From positions 3,906,001-3,970,000 of the forward strand of contig NZ_AP024269.1 of assembly GCF_016629525.1 (NCBI RefSeq): a DNA stretch of 64,000 nt. The letters are read 5' to 3'. The DNA comes from Kaistia sp. 32K. Lineage in GTDB: Bacteria > Pseudomonadota > Alphaproteobacteria > Rhizobiales > Kaistiaceae. Positions 41,548-50,869 of this stretch are shown here, piece by piece. Under the pieces are notes generated by a model, which was given only the letters and a program-made list of their open reading frames with translations, had not been told where the DNA came from and did no database searches. The number at the start of each line of letters is the position of its first letter. Position 1 is the stretch's first letter. The position numbers and the translations under genes are program-made.

Positions 41548-43344
41548 TCAGTGGTTGTCGCGCGGGATGCCGTAGGTCTGGTGGACCCGCTGGTACTTGA
41601 CCGCGGGCTTCAACACCATGCCGTCGGCCAGCTGGTCGGTCAGCGCGCGCTGGATCTCCTGCCACGGCGTCTGGCTCGGCGGGATCGGGAAACCGCCGGC
41701 GGCGTTGAGGGCCGCGCGGCGAGCCGCCAGTTCCTCGTCCGAGATCAGGATGTTGGCCGAGCCCTTGTTCAGGTCGACGCGGACGCGGTCCCCCGTCTGC
41801 AGCAGCGCGAGGCCACCGCCGGCGGCGGCTTCCGGCGAGGCGTTCAGGATCGACGGCGAGCCCGACGTGCCCGACTGGCGGCCGTCGCCGATGCAGGGCA
41901 GCGAGAGGATGCCGCGCTTGATGAGGGCTGCCGGCGGCTGCATGTTCACGACCTCGGCCGCACCCGGATAGCCGATCGGGCCGGTGCCGCGGATGAACAG
42001 GATGCAGTTCTCGTCGATGTTCAGCTCGGGATCGTCGAGGCGGTGGTGGTAGTCCTCCGGACCGTCGAACACGATCGCGCGGCCCTCAAACGCCTCCGGA
42101 TCGTTCGGGTTCGACAGGTAGCGGTCGCGGAACTCCTTCGAGATCACGCTGGTCTTCATGATCGCGCTGTCGAACAGATTGCCGCGCAGCACGATGAAGC
42201 CGGCGTCCTGCACCAGCGCCGTCTCGAAGGTGCGGATGACGTCCGGCAGCTCGATCTCGGCGTTGCGGCAGTTGTCGCCCATCGTCTTGCCGTTGACGGT
42301 CATCGCATTCTCATGGATGAGGCCGTGCTTCATCAGCTCGTTGACGACGGCCGGCACGCCGCCGGCATGCTGGTAGTCTTCACCCAGATACTTGCCGGCC
42401 GGCTGCAGATTGACCAGCAGCGGCACCTTGTGGCCGACCGTCTGCCAGTCGTCGACGGTGACGTCGACGCCGATGTGACGGGCGATGGCGTTGATGTGGA
42501 TCGGCGCGTTGGTCGAGCCGCCGATCGCCGAGTTGACGACGATGGCGTTCTCGATCGCCTCGCGGGTGATGATGTCGGACGGCTTCAGGTCTTCCCAGAC
42601 CATCTCGACAGCGCGCTTGCCGGTCTCGTAGGCGATCTGCTGGCGCTCGCGATACGGCGCCGGAATGGCGGCCGAACCGGGCAGCTGCATGCCGAGCGCC
42701 TCGGCGAGCGAGTTCATCGTCGACGCCGTGCCCATCGTGTTGCAATAGCCGGTCGACGGCGCGGACGAAGCGACGATCTCCATGAACTCTTCATAGTCGA
42801 TCTCGCCGGCGGCGAGGCGCTCGCGCTGCTTCCAGACGATCGTGCCCGAGCCGGTGCGCTCGCCCTTGTACCAGCCGTTCAGCATCGGGCCGACCGACAG
42901 CGCGATCGCCGGGATGTTGACGGTTGCCGCGGCCATCAGGCAGGCCGGGGTCGTCTTGTCGCAGCCGATCGTCAGCACGACGCCGTCGAGCGGATAGCCG
43001 TAGAGGAGCTCGACCAGGCCGAGATAGGCGAGGTTGCGGTCAAGCGCGGCGCCCGGACGCTTGCCGGTCTCCTGGATCGGATGGACCGGGAATTCCATGA
43101 CCAGGCCGCCGGCTTCGCGCACGCCCTCGCGGACGCGCTCGGCGAGCACCAGGTGGTGGCGGTTGCACGGCGACAGGTCCGAACCCGTCTGCGCGATGCC
43201 GATGATCGGCTTGCCGGACTGCAGTTCCTTGCGGGTCAGGCCGTAGTTCAGATAGCGCTCCATATAGAGCGCGGTCATGCCGGGATTGTCCGGATTGTCG
43301 AACCAGGACTGGGAACGAAGCTTGCGGGGTGTGGTGGACGACAT
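41548..43344 (-). CDS. IlvD/Edd family sugar-acid dehydratase
   Basis: Cytoplasmic iron-sulfur dehydratase of 598 residues. Cluster cysteines are visible in [25 protein letters not shown] and [13 protein letters not shown]. The length and the motif set fit pentonate/hexonate dehydratases (L-arabinonate, D-xylonate, gluconate type) rather than the branched-chain enzyme IlvD, though the family does not separate sharply by eye. GGGAGAGCC precedes the ATG. It is divergent from an aminotransferase gene. With the nearby KDPG aldolase and SDR genes it suggests aldonic acid use. Confidence 0.9.
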   Translation of the reverse strand: MSSTTPRKLRSQSWFDNPDNPGMTALYMERYLNYGLTRKELQSGKPIIGIAQTGSDLSPCNRHHLVLAERVREGVREAGGLVMEFPVHPIQETGKRPGAALDRNLAYLGLVELLYGYPLDGVVLTIGCDKTTPACLMAAATVNIPAIALSVGPMLNGWYKGERTGSGTIVWKQRERLAAGEIDYEEFMEIVASSAPSTGYCNTMGTASTMNSLAEALGMQLPGSAAIPAPYRERQQIAYETGKRAVEMVWEDLKPSDIITREAIENAIVVNSAIGGSTNAPIHINAIARHIGVDVTVDDWQTVGHKVPLLVNLQPAGKYLGEDYQHAGGVPAVVNELMKHGLIHENAMTVNGKTMGDNCRNAEIELPDVIRTFETALVQDAGFIVLRGNLFDSAIMKTSVISKEFRDRYLSNPNDPEAFEGRAIVFDGPEDYHHRLDDPELNIDENCILFIRGTGPIGYPGAAEVVNMQPPAALIKRGILSLPCIGDGRQSGTSGSPSILNASPEAAAGGGLALLQTGDRVRVDLNKGSANILISDEELAARRAALNAAGGFPIPPSQTPWQEIQRALTDQLADGMVLKPAVKYQRVHQTYGIPRDNH

Positions 43345-43401
43345 GGTAAGAGGCTCTCCCGGAAAATCGGATTTGATTTTGGCCTGAGGATGCGCTGAAA
43401 C

Positions 43402-43451
43402 ATCATACGAAATCAATGGCCGTGTCGTCGCGGCCATCAACAAAATCATAC
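43402..43451. promoter_or_regulatory. Direct repeat ATCATAC in divergent promoter region
   Basis: ATCATAC occurs at 43402-43408 and 43445-43451, 43 bp (about four turns) apart, in the space between the divergent dehydratase and aminotransferase genes. It could be a regulator site controlling one or both; weak evidence. Confidence 0.25.
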
Positions 43452-43481
43452 CCCGCAAAGACATAGCCCGGGAGGAAAGAA

Positions 43482-44666
43482 ATGTTCCAGACAGTCGCCA
43501 ACTTCGAACGCATCGGCGAGGAGAACGCCTTCGCCGTGCTCGCCCGCGCCACCGACCTGGCGCGCCAGGGCCGCGACATCATCAATCTCGGCATCGGCCA
43601 GCCCGATTTCCGCACGCCCGACCATATCGTCGAGGCGGCGGTGAAGGCGCTGCGCGACGGCGAGCACGGCTATACGCCGGCGACCGGCATCCTGCCGCTG
43701 CGCGAGGCCGTCGCCGCCGACGTATCGAAGCGCACCGGCGCGCCGGTATCGCCCGACAATGTCGTGGTGGTTCCCGGCGGCAAGGTGACGATGTTCGCGG
43801 CGATCCTGATGTTCGGCGAGCCCGGCGCCGACATCCTCTATCCGGATCCTGGCTTCCCGATCTATCGCTCGATGATCGAGTTCACCGGCGCCAATCCGAT
43901 CCCGGTGCCGATCCGCGAGGAGAACGGCTTCGCCTTCTCGGCCGAGGAGACGCTGGCGCTGATCACGCCGAAGACGCGGCTGATCATCCTGAATTCGCCC
44001 GCCAACCCGACCGGCGGCGTCACGCCGAAGGCAGAGATTGACAAGCTCGTCGCCGGCCTCGCCAAGTGGCCCGACGTCGCGATTATGTCCGACGAGATCT
44101 ACGGCCAGATGATCTATGACGGGCTGGAGCACACCTCGCTGCTCTCCTATCCGGAGATCCGCGACCGCGTCATCCTGCTCGATGGCTGGTCGAAGACCTA
44201 TGCGATGACCGGCTGGCGCATGGGCTATTCGGTCTGGCCGACGGCGCTGATCGACAAGGTGCGCAAGCTCGCGGTGAACTGCTGGTCCTGCGTCAACGCC
44301 CCGGCGCAGTTCGCCGGCCTCGCCGCGCTGACCGGCCCGCAGGACGCGGTGCATGCGATGGTCGCCGAGTTCGACCGCCGCCGCGCCGTCGTGGTCGAGG
44401 AGATGAACAAGATCTCCGGCATCACCTGCGCGACGCCGAAGGGCGCGTTCTACGCCTTCCCGAACATCAAGGCGACGGGCTGGAAGGCCAAGCCGCTCGC
44501 CTCGGCGCTGCTGGAACAGGCCGGCGTCGCCACCATCGGCGGCCCCGATTTCGGCGTCTATGGCGAGGGCTATATCCGCCTCTCCTACGCCAATTCGACG
44601 GAAAACATCCGCAAGGCGATCGCCCGCATCGACGAATTCCTGCAGGCGAACATCAAGGCGGCATAG
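43482..44666 (+). CDS. PLP-dependent aminotransferase, class I fold
   Basis: Cytoplasmic aminotransferase of 394 residues. The N-terminal [16 protein letters not shown], the NSPANPTGG loop and the lysine that binds PLP (K238 in [14 protein letters not shown]) are clear. It resembles aspartate/alanine-type aminotransferases of the AspC-like gamma group. GGGAGG stands before the ATG. It is divergent from the sugar-acid dehydratase gene and ends before a repeat. The amino donor and acceptor are not known. Confidence 0.92.
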   Translation: MFQTVANFERIGEENAFAVLARATDLARQGRDIINLGIGQPDFRTPDHIVEAAVKALRDGEHGYTPATGILPLREAVAADVSKRTGAPVSPDNVVVVPGGKVTMFAAILMFGEPGADILYPDPGFPIYRSMIEFTGANPIPVPIREENGFAFSAEETLALITPKTRLIILNSPANPTGGVTPKAEIDKLVAGLAKWPDVAIMSDEIYGQMIYDGLEHTSLLSYPEIRDRVILLDGWSKTYAMTGWRMGYSVWPTALIDKVRKLAVNCWSCVNAPAQFAGLAALTGPQDAVHAMVAEFDRRRAVVVEEMNKISGITCATPKGAFYAFPNIKATGWKAKPLASALLEQAGVATIGGPDFGVYGEGYIRLSYANSTENIRKAIARIDEFLQANIKAA

Positions 44667-44798
44667 TGCGGGCTTCGAGGCTCGCTGCGCTCGCACCTCA
44701 GCCTGATGAGACTGGGTGCGAGGCGTATCTCCCTCAGGGGGAGCCGAAGAAAAACTCCCTCTCCCGCATGCGGGAGAGGGTTGGGGTGAGGGTCTTCC
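44667..44798. repeat. Short intergenic repeat cluster
   Basis: A CTTCGAGGCTCGCTGCGCTC fragment of the CATCCTGAGG family (about 44673-44692) and a CCCTCTCCCGCATGCGGGAG hairpin with GAGGGTTGGGGTGAGGG (about 44757-44792) lie between convergent genes. Confidence 0.65.
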
Positions 44799-45746
44799 TT
44801 AGGCCGACGCGCCGGCGACCGCCTTCTCGATCGACGCCTTCAGGTCGGCATCGAGGCCGAGGCGGGCGGCGAGCATGTCGAGATAGCCGCGCTCGGCCGG
44901 ATGATCGGGATTGATGGCCAGGATCGACGCGGCATAAAGCTGGATCGCGTGCTCGGGACCGGTGGCCGAATCCACGATCTTGTTGATGTCGAGCGGAGCG
45001 GCGAACTCCTTGTTGAGGAACTCGCGCTCCTCGCCGGTCAGGCCGCCCTCGCCGAGCTTGCCGAGGATCCTCTGCTTCTCGTCGGCGTCGATGCTGCCGT
45101 CGGCCTTGGCCGCCGCGATCATCGCCGAGACGATCGAGAGCGCAACCGCATCGGAGCCACCCGGGGCATTGGCGGGATGGAAGGCGGAATCGGCCGGCGG
45201 CAACGCCGCCGGGGTGCCGGTCGGCGCCGAACTCGCCGGCGCATCGGGATTGTTGACCTTGTATTGCTGGTAGGCCTTGTAGGCGAGCGTGCCGATCGCG
45301 GCGAGACCGCCCAGCGTCAGCGCGTCGGCCTTGAGCTTCGGACCCTTGCCGCCGAACAGCACCGCCGCAAGGCCACCGGCCGCGGCGGTCGAGAGACCGG
45401 GATTCTGCTTGGCGTATTCGGTCACCTTGCCGACGACGTCGCCGATGCCGCCCCCGCCGGAGCCGCCTGCGGCCGAATTGCCGTTGCCGCCCAGAATGCC
45501 GCCGAGGAGATCACCAAGACCGCCGGCACCGCCGCCCTGGCCACCGGCCTGACCGCCTTGGCCGCCGAGAACGCTGCCCAGAAGGTCGCCGAGGCCGCCC
45601 GCCTCGCCGCCGGCCGGCTGGCCGCCGCCGCTGCCGAGCGAGCCGCTCATCCGGCTGAGATCACCGAAGCTGCCTTGTCCCTGGCCGCCGCCTGCCCCGG
45701 TTGCCGCGCCGAGTAGCTGGTCGAGAATGCTTTTGCCGTCGATCAT
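44799..45746 (-). CDS. DUF533/TerB-like protein with glycine-rich N-terminus
   Basis: Protein of 315 residues. The first 130 residues are low-complexity Gly/Gln/Ser (repeats of GGLGDLLG(S/G)(V/I)LGG), followed by a short hydrophobic part near 140-170 (AALGGLAAIGTLAYKAYQ type) and a TerB/DUF533 helical domain from about 205 (IAAAKADGSIDADEKQRI then DINKIVDSATGPEHAIQL). The family (YebE-like) is often membrane-associated and of unknown role. GGGAAGAG precedes the ATG. It is monocistronic; a terminator of the upstream gene stands before it. Confidence 0.85.
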   Translation of the reverse strand: MIDGKSILDQLLGAATGAGGGQGQGSFGDLSRMSGSLGSGGGQPAGGEAGGLGDLLGSVLGGQGGQAGGQGGGAGGLGDLLGGILGGNGNSAAGGSGGGGIGDVVGKVTEYAKQNPGLSTAAAGGLAAVLFGGKGPKLKADALTLGGLAAIGTLAYKAYQQYKVNNPDAPASSAPTGTPAALPPADSAFHPANAPGGSDAVALSIVSAMIAAAKADGSIDADEKQRILGKLGEGGLTGEEREFLNKEFAAPLDINKIVDSATGPEHAIQLYAASILAINPDHPAERGYLDMLAARLGLDADLKASIEKAVAGASA

Positions 45747-45872
45747 CTCACTCTTCCCTATCTGGAACCGCGTCCATACGCATGGGGGAAGTAGTGAGCA
45801 CCGATTGCCGCGACAAGGCAAGATGGCGACCGAACGGACAGAATCCTTCCGGCGAGATCGTTCGTCGCGAAA

Positions 45873-45908
45873 GAAAAAGGCCGCCCCTGCACAGCGCAGA
45901 AGCGGCCC
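45873..45908 (-). terminator. Rho-independent terminator of the KDPG aldolase gene
   Basis: On the minus strand GGCCGC pairs with GCGGCC around a 17-base loop with internal pairing, followed by CTTTTTC. It lies about 90 bp after the aldolase stop. Confidence 0.75.
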
Positions 45909-45999
45909 GTTTGTCTCATCCTGCCGTTGCGGAGCGGGCCTTCCGGATCCCTGGAGATCTTTGCAGGCAGCTCTCTTCTACAGAAGGACGATCCGTAAT

Positions 46000-46641
46000 T
46001 CAGGCGGCGCGGAGCTCGAACGCTTCGCGCGCCAGCGTGGTGATCGCCGCCCAGTCGCCGGCAGCGATCGCGGCGGCCGGGGCCACCCACGAGCCGCCGA
46101 CGCACATGACGTTCGGCAGCGACAGGTAGCTCAGCGCGTTCTTCAGGCTGACGCCGCCGGTCGGGCAGAACTGCAGCCCCGGCAGCGGCGAGGCCAGCGC
46201 CTTCAGATAGGGCGCGCCGCCGGCCTGCTCGGCCGGGAAGAATTTTGCCGCGCCGTAGCCTTCCTCGAGCAGGAACATCGCCTCGCCGGCCGTGGCGACG
46301 CCCGGCAGCAGCGGCACCGGCGAACCGGCCGCATGCGCGATCAGCTTCGGGCTGGCGCCGGGGCTGACCAGGAAGCTGGAGCCGGCCGAGACGGCCTCGT
46401 CGAACTGCTTCGGGTTCAGGATGGTGCCGGCGCCGACATTGGCGCCCTCGACCTCGGCCTTGATGGCGCGGATGCAGTCGAGGGCGGCCGGCGTGCGCAG
46501 CGTCACCTCGAGCGCGGTCAGGCCGCCGGCGACGAGCGCGCGGGCCAGCGGCACGGCGGTCTTGACGTCTTCGATGATCAGCACCGGGACGACCGGCGCG
46601 GCTTTCACGATCGGGAGAAGGGCGGAGAGGTTCTGGGTCAT
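46000..46641 (-). CDS. eda: 2-keto-3-deoxy-6-phosphogluconate aldolase
   Basis: Entner-Doudoroff aldolase that splits KDPG to pyruvate and glyceraldehyde 3-phosphate; 213 residues. Catalytic residues visible are E45 in LEVTLRT, R49 and the Schiff-base lysine K133 in [20 protein letters not shown] and [10 protein letters not shown] complete the phosphate site. Monocistronic, with a terminator downstream. Other 2-keto-3-deoxy acids could also be substrates, in line with the nearby dehydratase. Confidence 0.93.
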   Translation of the reverse strand: MTQNLSALLPIVKAAPVVPVLIIEDVKTAVPLARALVAGGLTALEVTLRTPAALDCIRAIKAEVEGANVGAGTILNPKQFDEAVSAGSSFLVSPGASPKLIAHAAGSPVPLLPGVATAGEAMFLLEEGYGAAKFFPAEQAGGAPYLKALASPLPGLQFCPTGGVSLKNALSYLSLPNVMCVGGSWVAPAAAIAAGDWAAITTLAREAFELRAA

Positions 46642-47418
46642 GAACTGCTTTTAGCCAAAGGGGGTCTCAGGGCGGAATCGCTGCCGGATCGTATCCGATG
46701 AGAGGCGGAAAAAATACCGGCGGACGGATGGGCGATACTGGTAGCGCCAAGACTACCCTCTCTCGGAAGACCTTCGCTGAGCGCCGCCCCACGCTCCCGC
46801 GGTCGATCGGTCGCCGAGACCGTCCTCCCGAACAAACCTCCCCCATCATCCTGAGGTATCAGGCGAAGCCGGGCCTCGAAGGAGGGTCCAGGGAACACCT
46901 GGAGACTGCGGGCAGATTTCGTCCGAGCATTGCAGTGCCCTCTGGATCCTCCTTCGAGGCTTCGCTGACGCGAAGCACCTCAGGATGATGGTGGAGGCGG
47001 TTGATCGGCTGGAAGGCTCCAAGATTTGGACAAACCTGCCTTCCCAAGCAGCCCCCTCACCCCACCTTCTCCCGCAACGGGAGAGGGCTTTTGGCCGGCG
47101 CGCTTCATCGATTCCGAAACGCTGCGACAGGCACAGACGCGCGCCCTCTCCCCTTGTGGGAGAGGGTTGGGGTGAGGGTTCTTCACCCCACGCTCCGCCG
47201 TCATCCCGGCGAAGGCCGGGATCCATGCAACGGAAGACCGTGACGGCCAGATCCTTGGTCCTCCTCGAGCAGGCAAGCCTCAAGCAAGGCCCTCACCCGA
47301 CCCTCTCGTGATAAAATTCCGCCAGCCTGTCGAAGTCGCCGCCCCTCGTTCGTCGGGGTTGCTGTAGGGCAGCGGTCGGTTGCGCCCGTGCGAAGTCCCT
47401 TTTTGAAGGATACACAGC
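46642..47418. repeat. Gene-free divergent region with several repeats
   Basis: No gene was seen in this 777-bp gap between divergent genes, the only repeat-rich gap here that is flanked by two gene starts. Elements: a CATCCTGAGGTATCAGGC...AGCACCTCAGGATG pair (about 46852-46987), CCCCACCTTCTCCCGCAACG with an inverse copy (about 47052-47180), and a single GTCATCCCGGCGAAGGCCGG hairpin (about 47202-47221). The promoters of eda and of the MFS gene must lie at the edges. Confidence 0.7.
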
Positions 47419-48624
47419 ATGACCGGTTTCAATCGCTGGCTCGTCGTCTTCGCGGGCGCCTTGATGGGCTGCGTCGCCATCGGGGCCATGTTCTCGCTCG
47501 CCGTCTTCCTCGATCCGATGTCCACGGACACCGGATGGTCGCGGGCCGGCATATCGAGCGCCATGACGCTCAACTTCCTGATCATGGGCGTCGCCGGCAT
47601 CGGCTGGGGCGCGGCGAGCGACCGTTTCGGGCCGCGCGTCGTCGTGCTGATCGGCTCGCTTCTGCTCGGACTGGCGCTCGTTCTCGCCAGCCGGGCGACC
47701 TCGCTTCTCGCCTTCCAGCTGACCTTCGGCATTCTCGTCGGCCTCGCCGCGAGCGCCTTCTTCGCCCCGGTGATCGCCGCCGTCACCGGCTGGTTCGACA
47801 CCAACCGCAGCCTCGCCGTCTCGCTGGTCTCGGCCGGAATGGGCATGGCGCCGATGACCATCTCGCCCTTCGCCCGCTGGCTGATCACCGCCTATGACTG
47901 GCGCGTCGCCATGCTCGCGATCGGCATCGGCACCTGGGTCGTGCTGCTGCCGGCGACGATGCTGTTGCGCACCCCTCCCAGGACCACGGCTCCCGCCGCG
48001 ATCCCCGCCGCCGACGGCTCCGCGGTCGGCGGCATGACGATGCAGGGCGCCCTGCGCTCGCCGCAGTTCTGGATCCTCGGCCTCACCTTCTTTGCCTGCT
48101 GCGCGGCGCATTCGGGGCCGATCTTCCACATGGTGAGCTATGCCATCGTCTGCGGCGTCTCGCCGATGGCGGCCGTCAGCATCTACAGCGTCGAGGGGCT
48201 TGCCGGGCTCGGCGGCCGCATCCTGCTCGGCGTCGGCGCCGACAGGCTCGGCGTCAAGCCGGTGCTGGTGGCGGGACTGCTGGTGCAGGCCCTCGTCATC
48301 GCCGCCTACAGCCTCGTCGGCCAACTCGAGCAATTCTATCTGCTGGCGCTGATCTTCGGGGCCGCCTATGGCGGCGTGATGCCGCTCTATGCCGTGCTCG
48401 CGCATGATTATTTCGGCCAGAAGAACCTCGGCGCGGTGCTCGGCGCGGCGACCCTGCTGTCGAGCCTCGGCATGGCGCTCGGGCCCTGGATCGGCGGCTG
48501 GATCTTCGACACCTACCAGAACTATGCGTGGCTCTTCATCGGCTCGTCGATCGTCGGCCTCGGCGCGGTCGCCATCGCCCTCACCTTCCCGCCGCTCCGC
48601 CAGAGGCAGGCGCAGCCGGCCTGA
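47419..48624 (+). CDS. MFS transporter (monocarboxylate/oxalate-formate-like)
   Basis: Twelve-helix carrier of 401 residues. The early LAVFLDPMSTDTGWSRAGIS pattern, the loop AASDRFGPRVVV and the later GRILLGVGADRLGVKPV fit the monocarboxylate/oxalate-formate antiporter branch. GAAGGAT stands before the ATG. It is followed by a perfect 13-bp hairpin. Likely substrates are organic acids, which would match the sugar-acid enzymes nearby, but this is inference. Confidence 0.87.
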   Translation: MTGFNRWLVVFAGALMGCVAIGAMFSLAVFLDPMSTDTGWSRAGISSAMTLNFLIMGVAGIGWGAASDRFGPRVVVLIGSLLLGLALVLASRATSLLAFQLTFGILVGLAASAFFAPVIAAVTGWFDTNRSLAVSLVSAGMGMAPMTISPFARWLITAYDWRVAMLAIGIGTWVVLLPATMLLRTPPRTTAPAAIPAADGSAVGGMTMQGALRSPQFWILGLTFFACCAAHSGPIFHMVSYAIVCGVSPMAAVSIYSVEGLAGLGGRILLGVGADRLGVKPVLVAGLLVQALVIAAYSLVGQLEQFYLLALIFGAAYGGVMPLYAVLAHDYFGQKNLGAVLGAATLLSSLGMALGPWIGGWIFDTYQNYAWLFIGSSIVGLGAVAIALTFPPLRQRQAQPA

Positions 48625-48640
48625 GGCGCGACCCGACAGG

Positions 48641-48673
48641 AGGCGGGAGCGTCAACAAACGACGCTCCCGCCT
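48641..48673 (+). terminator. Perfect hairpin after MFS gene
   Basis: AGGCGGGAGCGTC and its exact complement form a 13-bp stem with a 7-base loop, 16 bp after the MFS stop codon. No T-run follows, so it is a strong hairpin that may terminate or protect the transcript. Confidence 0.55.
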
Positions 48674-48844
48674 CCAACGACGATTTGGCTCGCCGTTGGA
48701 CGAGACCATCATCCAGCCTTTGAAGGAGCGCCCGTCTTCCTGCATGATGGGAAGATCCCGCCTCGGCGGGCTGGATGAAGCCTACCGCTGCCGGAAGCGC
48801 ATGGAACGCCGCCATCCAACGTTCCTGCGAATCCGAGAGTGTCG

Positions 48845-49483
48845 ATGCACTGGCAGCCCTTTCCGCAAGGTCCCTTCCGTTTCTTCGCGCTGGATGTGGA
48901 GACGGCCAACAACGATCGAGGCAGCATCTGCCAGATCGGCGTCGCCTGCGTGCGGGCCGATCATTCGATCGAGACATGGGTGACCTGCGTCGACCCGAGG
49001 ACCGATGTCTGGCTCTGGAGCGGCCTGCACGGCATCACGGCCGACAAGGTGCGGGGCGCTCCGACGTTCCTGGAGGTTCTGCCCGTTCTGGAAACCGCGC
49101 TGGACGGCGCGATCATCTATCAGCATTCCGGCTTCGACCGCAGCGCCATTTCCGCCGCCTGCACGAATGCGGGGCGTGCCGCGCCGAGCTGGTCCTGGCG
49201 CGACAGCGTTCAGGTCGCCCGGAACGCCTGGCCCGAACTGAAGGGCAATGGCGGGCATGGATTGGCCCATCTCAAGATCCATCTCGGGCTTGAATTCCAT
49301 CACCACGATGCCGGCGAAGACGCGCGGGCCGCGGCGGAAGTGGTGCTGCGCGCCGAAGGCATCACGCCAATTCGCGTCCCTTCCAGAGCAGCAACCGTGG
49401 CGGCGATGCTGGATAGGCCCGACGGGATCGGCAATCTCGACGAATTCGTCGTGCGCAGCGCCTCCCCCACCTGCGACAATTGA
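48845..49483 (+). CDS. DEDDh 3'-5' exonuclease (DnaQ-like)
   Basis: Exonuclease of 212 residues. Catalytic acids are D17 and E19 in FALDVETANNDRGSICQIG, a further aspartate in HSGFDRSAI, and H, D in HHHDAGEDARAAAEVV. This is the pattern of the stand-alone DNA polymerase III epsilon-like exonucleases. The ATG used follows GAGAG; a GTG two codons earlier is possible. It probably trims DNA or RNA ends; the exact process is unknown. It precedes the biotin transporter genes by 66 bp in the same direction. Confidence 0.88.
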   Translation: MHWQPFPQGPFRFFALDVETANNDRGSICQIGVACVRADHSIETWVTCVDPRTDVWLWSGLHGITADKVRGAPTFLEVLPVLETALDGAIIYQHSGFDRSAISAACTNAGRAAPSWSWRDSVQVARNAWPELKGNGGHGLAHLKIHLGLEFHHHDAGEDARAAAEVVLRAEGITPIRVPSRAATVAAMLDRPDGIGNLDEFVVRSASPTCDN

Positions 49484-49549
49484 CCCGGCGAAGGACACGC
49501 TCTATCGCATGCGGCATCGCACAATCCGCAAGCGGGGGCCGAAGGCTCA

Positions 49550-50224
49550 ATGATCGTGCTCGAAGCGGTCAGCCATGATTTCGATGGCCGGCCCGTCCTG
49601 ACCGGGATCGATCTCGCGCTCGCCGAGCGCCGCATCGGCATCGTCGGCGCCAACGGCTCCGGCAAGAGCACGTTGGCGCGGCTGCTGAACGGGCTGGTCC
49701 TGCCGAAGGCGGGGCGCGTGCTGGTCGACGGCGTCGACACGAGGAAGGACGTCAAGGCGATCCGCCGCAAGGTCGGCTTCGTGTTCCAGAACCCCGACCA
49801 CCAGATCGTCATGCCGATCGTCGGCGAGGACCTCGCCTTCGGGCTGAAGGCGCGCAAGATCCCGAAGGCGGAGATCGATGCGCGCATCGACGCGGCGCTG
49901 GCGCGATACGATCTCGGCCATCTGCGCGAGCGGCCGGTGCATCTGCTCTCCGGCGGCGAGAAGCAGCTGGTGGCGATGTCGGCGGTGCTCGTCACCGATC
50001 CCGAGATCCTCGTCTTCGACGAGCCGACGACGCTGCTCGACCTCCGCAACCGCAACCGCGTCGCCGCCGCCATCGACGCGCTGCCGCACCCGGCCCTCGT
50101 CGTCAGCCACGACCTCGAGCTGATCGCCGGCTTCGAGCGCGTGTTGATGATCGAGGATGGCCGCGTCGCCGCCGACGGATTGCCTGGCGAAGTGCTGCCG
50201 TTCTATCGCGAGCGGATGCGATGA
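49550..50224 (+). CDS. bioM: Biotin ECF transporter ATPase BioM
   Basis: ATP-binding subunit of a three-part biotin importer, 224 residues. Walker A GANGSGKS is at residues 33-40, the signature LSGGEKQL in the middle, and Walker B EILVFDEPTTLLD after it. It is short like other CbiO/BioM ATPases. The stop overlaps the next start (ATGA). Neighbours bioN and bioY complete the system. No BioR-type operator (TTATAGATAA-like) was seen upstream. Confidence 0.92.
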   Translation: MIVLEAVSHDFDGRPVLTGIDLALAERRIGIVGANGSGKSTLARLLNGLVLPKAGRVLVDGVDTRKDVKAIRRKVGFVFQNPDHQIVMPIVGEDLAFGLKARKIPKAEIDARIDAALARYDLGHLRERPVHLLSGGEKQLVAMSAVLVTDPEILVFDEPTTLLDLRNRNRVAAAIDALPHPALVVSHDLELIAGFERVLMIEDGRVAADGLPGEVLPFYRERMR

Positions 50225-50820
50225 CCATCGGGCTCTATCATCCGGGCCATTCGAGGCTGCACCGCGCGACGGCCGGCGCCAAGCTTTCGGCGCTGCTCGT
50301 CATCTCGCTGGCGCTGTTCCTGGTGCCGTCCGAGATCGCCGTCTTCGCCAGCGTACCGCTTGCCTTCGCCGTCTATCTCTCGACCGGCGCGCCGTTCCGC
50401 AGCCTGATGGCGCAACTGCGCGGCCCGGCGATCCTGCTCGGCATCATCTTCCTGTTCCATCTCGTCTTCGGGTCGATCGCGGAAGGCGCGCTTACCGTGG
50501 CGCGCTTCGCGACGCTGATCCTGCTCGCCAGCGCCGTAACGCTGACGACGCCGGTCTCGGAAATGGCGGAGCTGGTCGAATGGCTACTTGGGCCGTTCCG
50601 GCCGATTGGCGTCAATCCGGAGAAGGTCGGGCTCGCCATCGCGCTCGCCATCCGCTTCGTGCCGCTGATATCAGAGGAATTCCGTCATATCCGCGAGGCG
50701 CAGGCGGCGCGCGGGCTCGCCGCCAATCCGCTGGCGCTGATCGTGCCGCTGATCATCCGCACGCTGAAATCCGCCGACGAACTTGCCGACGCCATCGAGG
50801 CGCGCGGCTACGAGACTTGA
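50221..50820 (+). CDS. bioN: Biotin ECF transporter T-component BioN
   Basis: Energy-coupling membrane subunit of 199 residues with about five helices. The coupling motif in the C-terminal half, IREAQAARGLA with a later ADAIEARGYET, fits the two Ala-Arg-Gly signatures of T-components. It joins the ATPase and the S-component. It overlaps bioM by four bases and is 49 bp before bioY. Confidence 0.9.
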   Translation: MTIGLYHPGHSRLHRATAGAKLSALLVISLALFLVPSEIAVFASVPLAFAVYLSTGAPFRSLMAQLRGPAILLGIIFLFHLVFGSIAEGALTVARFATLILLASAVTLTTPVSEMAELVEWLLGPFRPIGVNPEKVGLAIALAIRFVPLISEEFRHIREAQAARGLAANPLALIVPLIIRTLKSADELADAIEARGYET

Positions 50821-50830
50821 AGACTAAGCC

Positions 50831-50849
50831 TTGGGGATCCTGGATCCCC
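50831..50849 (+). promoter_or_regulatory. Hairpin before bioY
   Basis: GGGGATCC-T-GGATCCCC forms an 8-bp stem between bioN and the bioY ribosome binding site. It may regulate bioY expression relative to bioMN, or be incidental. Confidence 0.3.
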
Positions 50850-50869
50850 CAACAGGAGACGACAATCCG

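Noticed and set aside
41422..43398. A 658-codon frame antisense to the dehydratase
   Set aside because: Shadow frame; the dehydratase on the other strand has all family motifs.
47293..48405. A 370-codon frame antisense to the MFS gene
   Set aside because: Arg/His/Asp/Gly-rich shadow text, and it begins inside the real transporter gene on the other strand.
49484..49549. BioR operator before bioM
   Set aside because: No TTATAGATAA-like palindrome is present in the gap.
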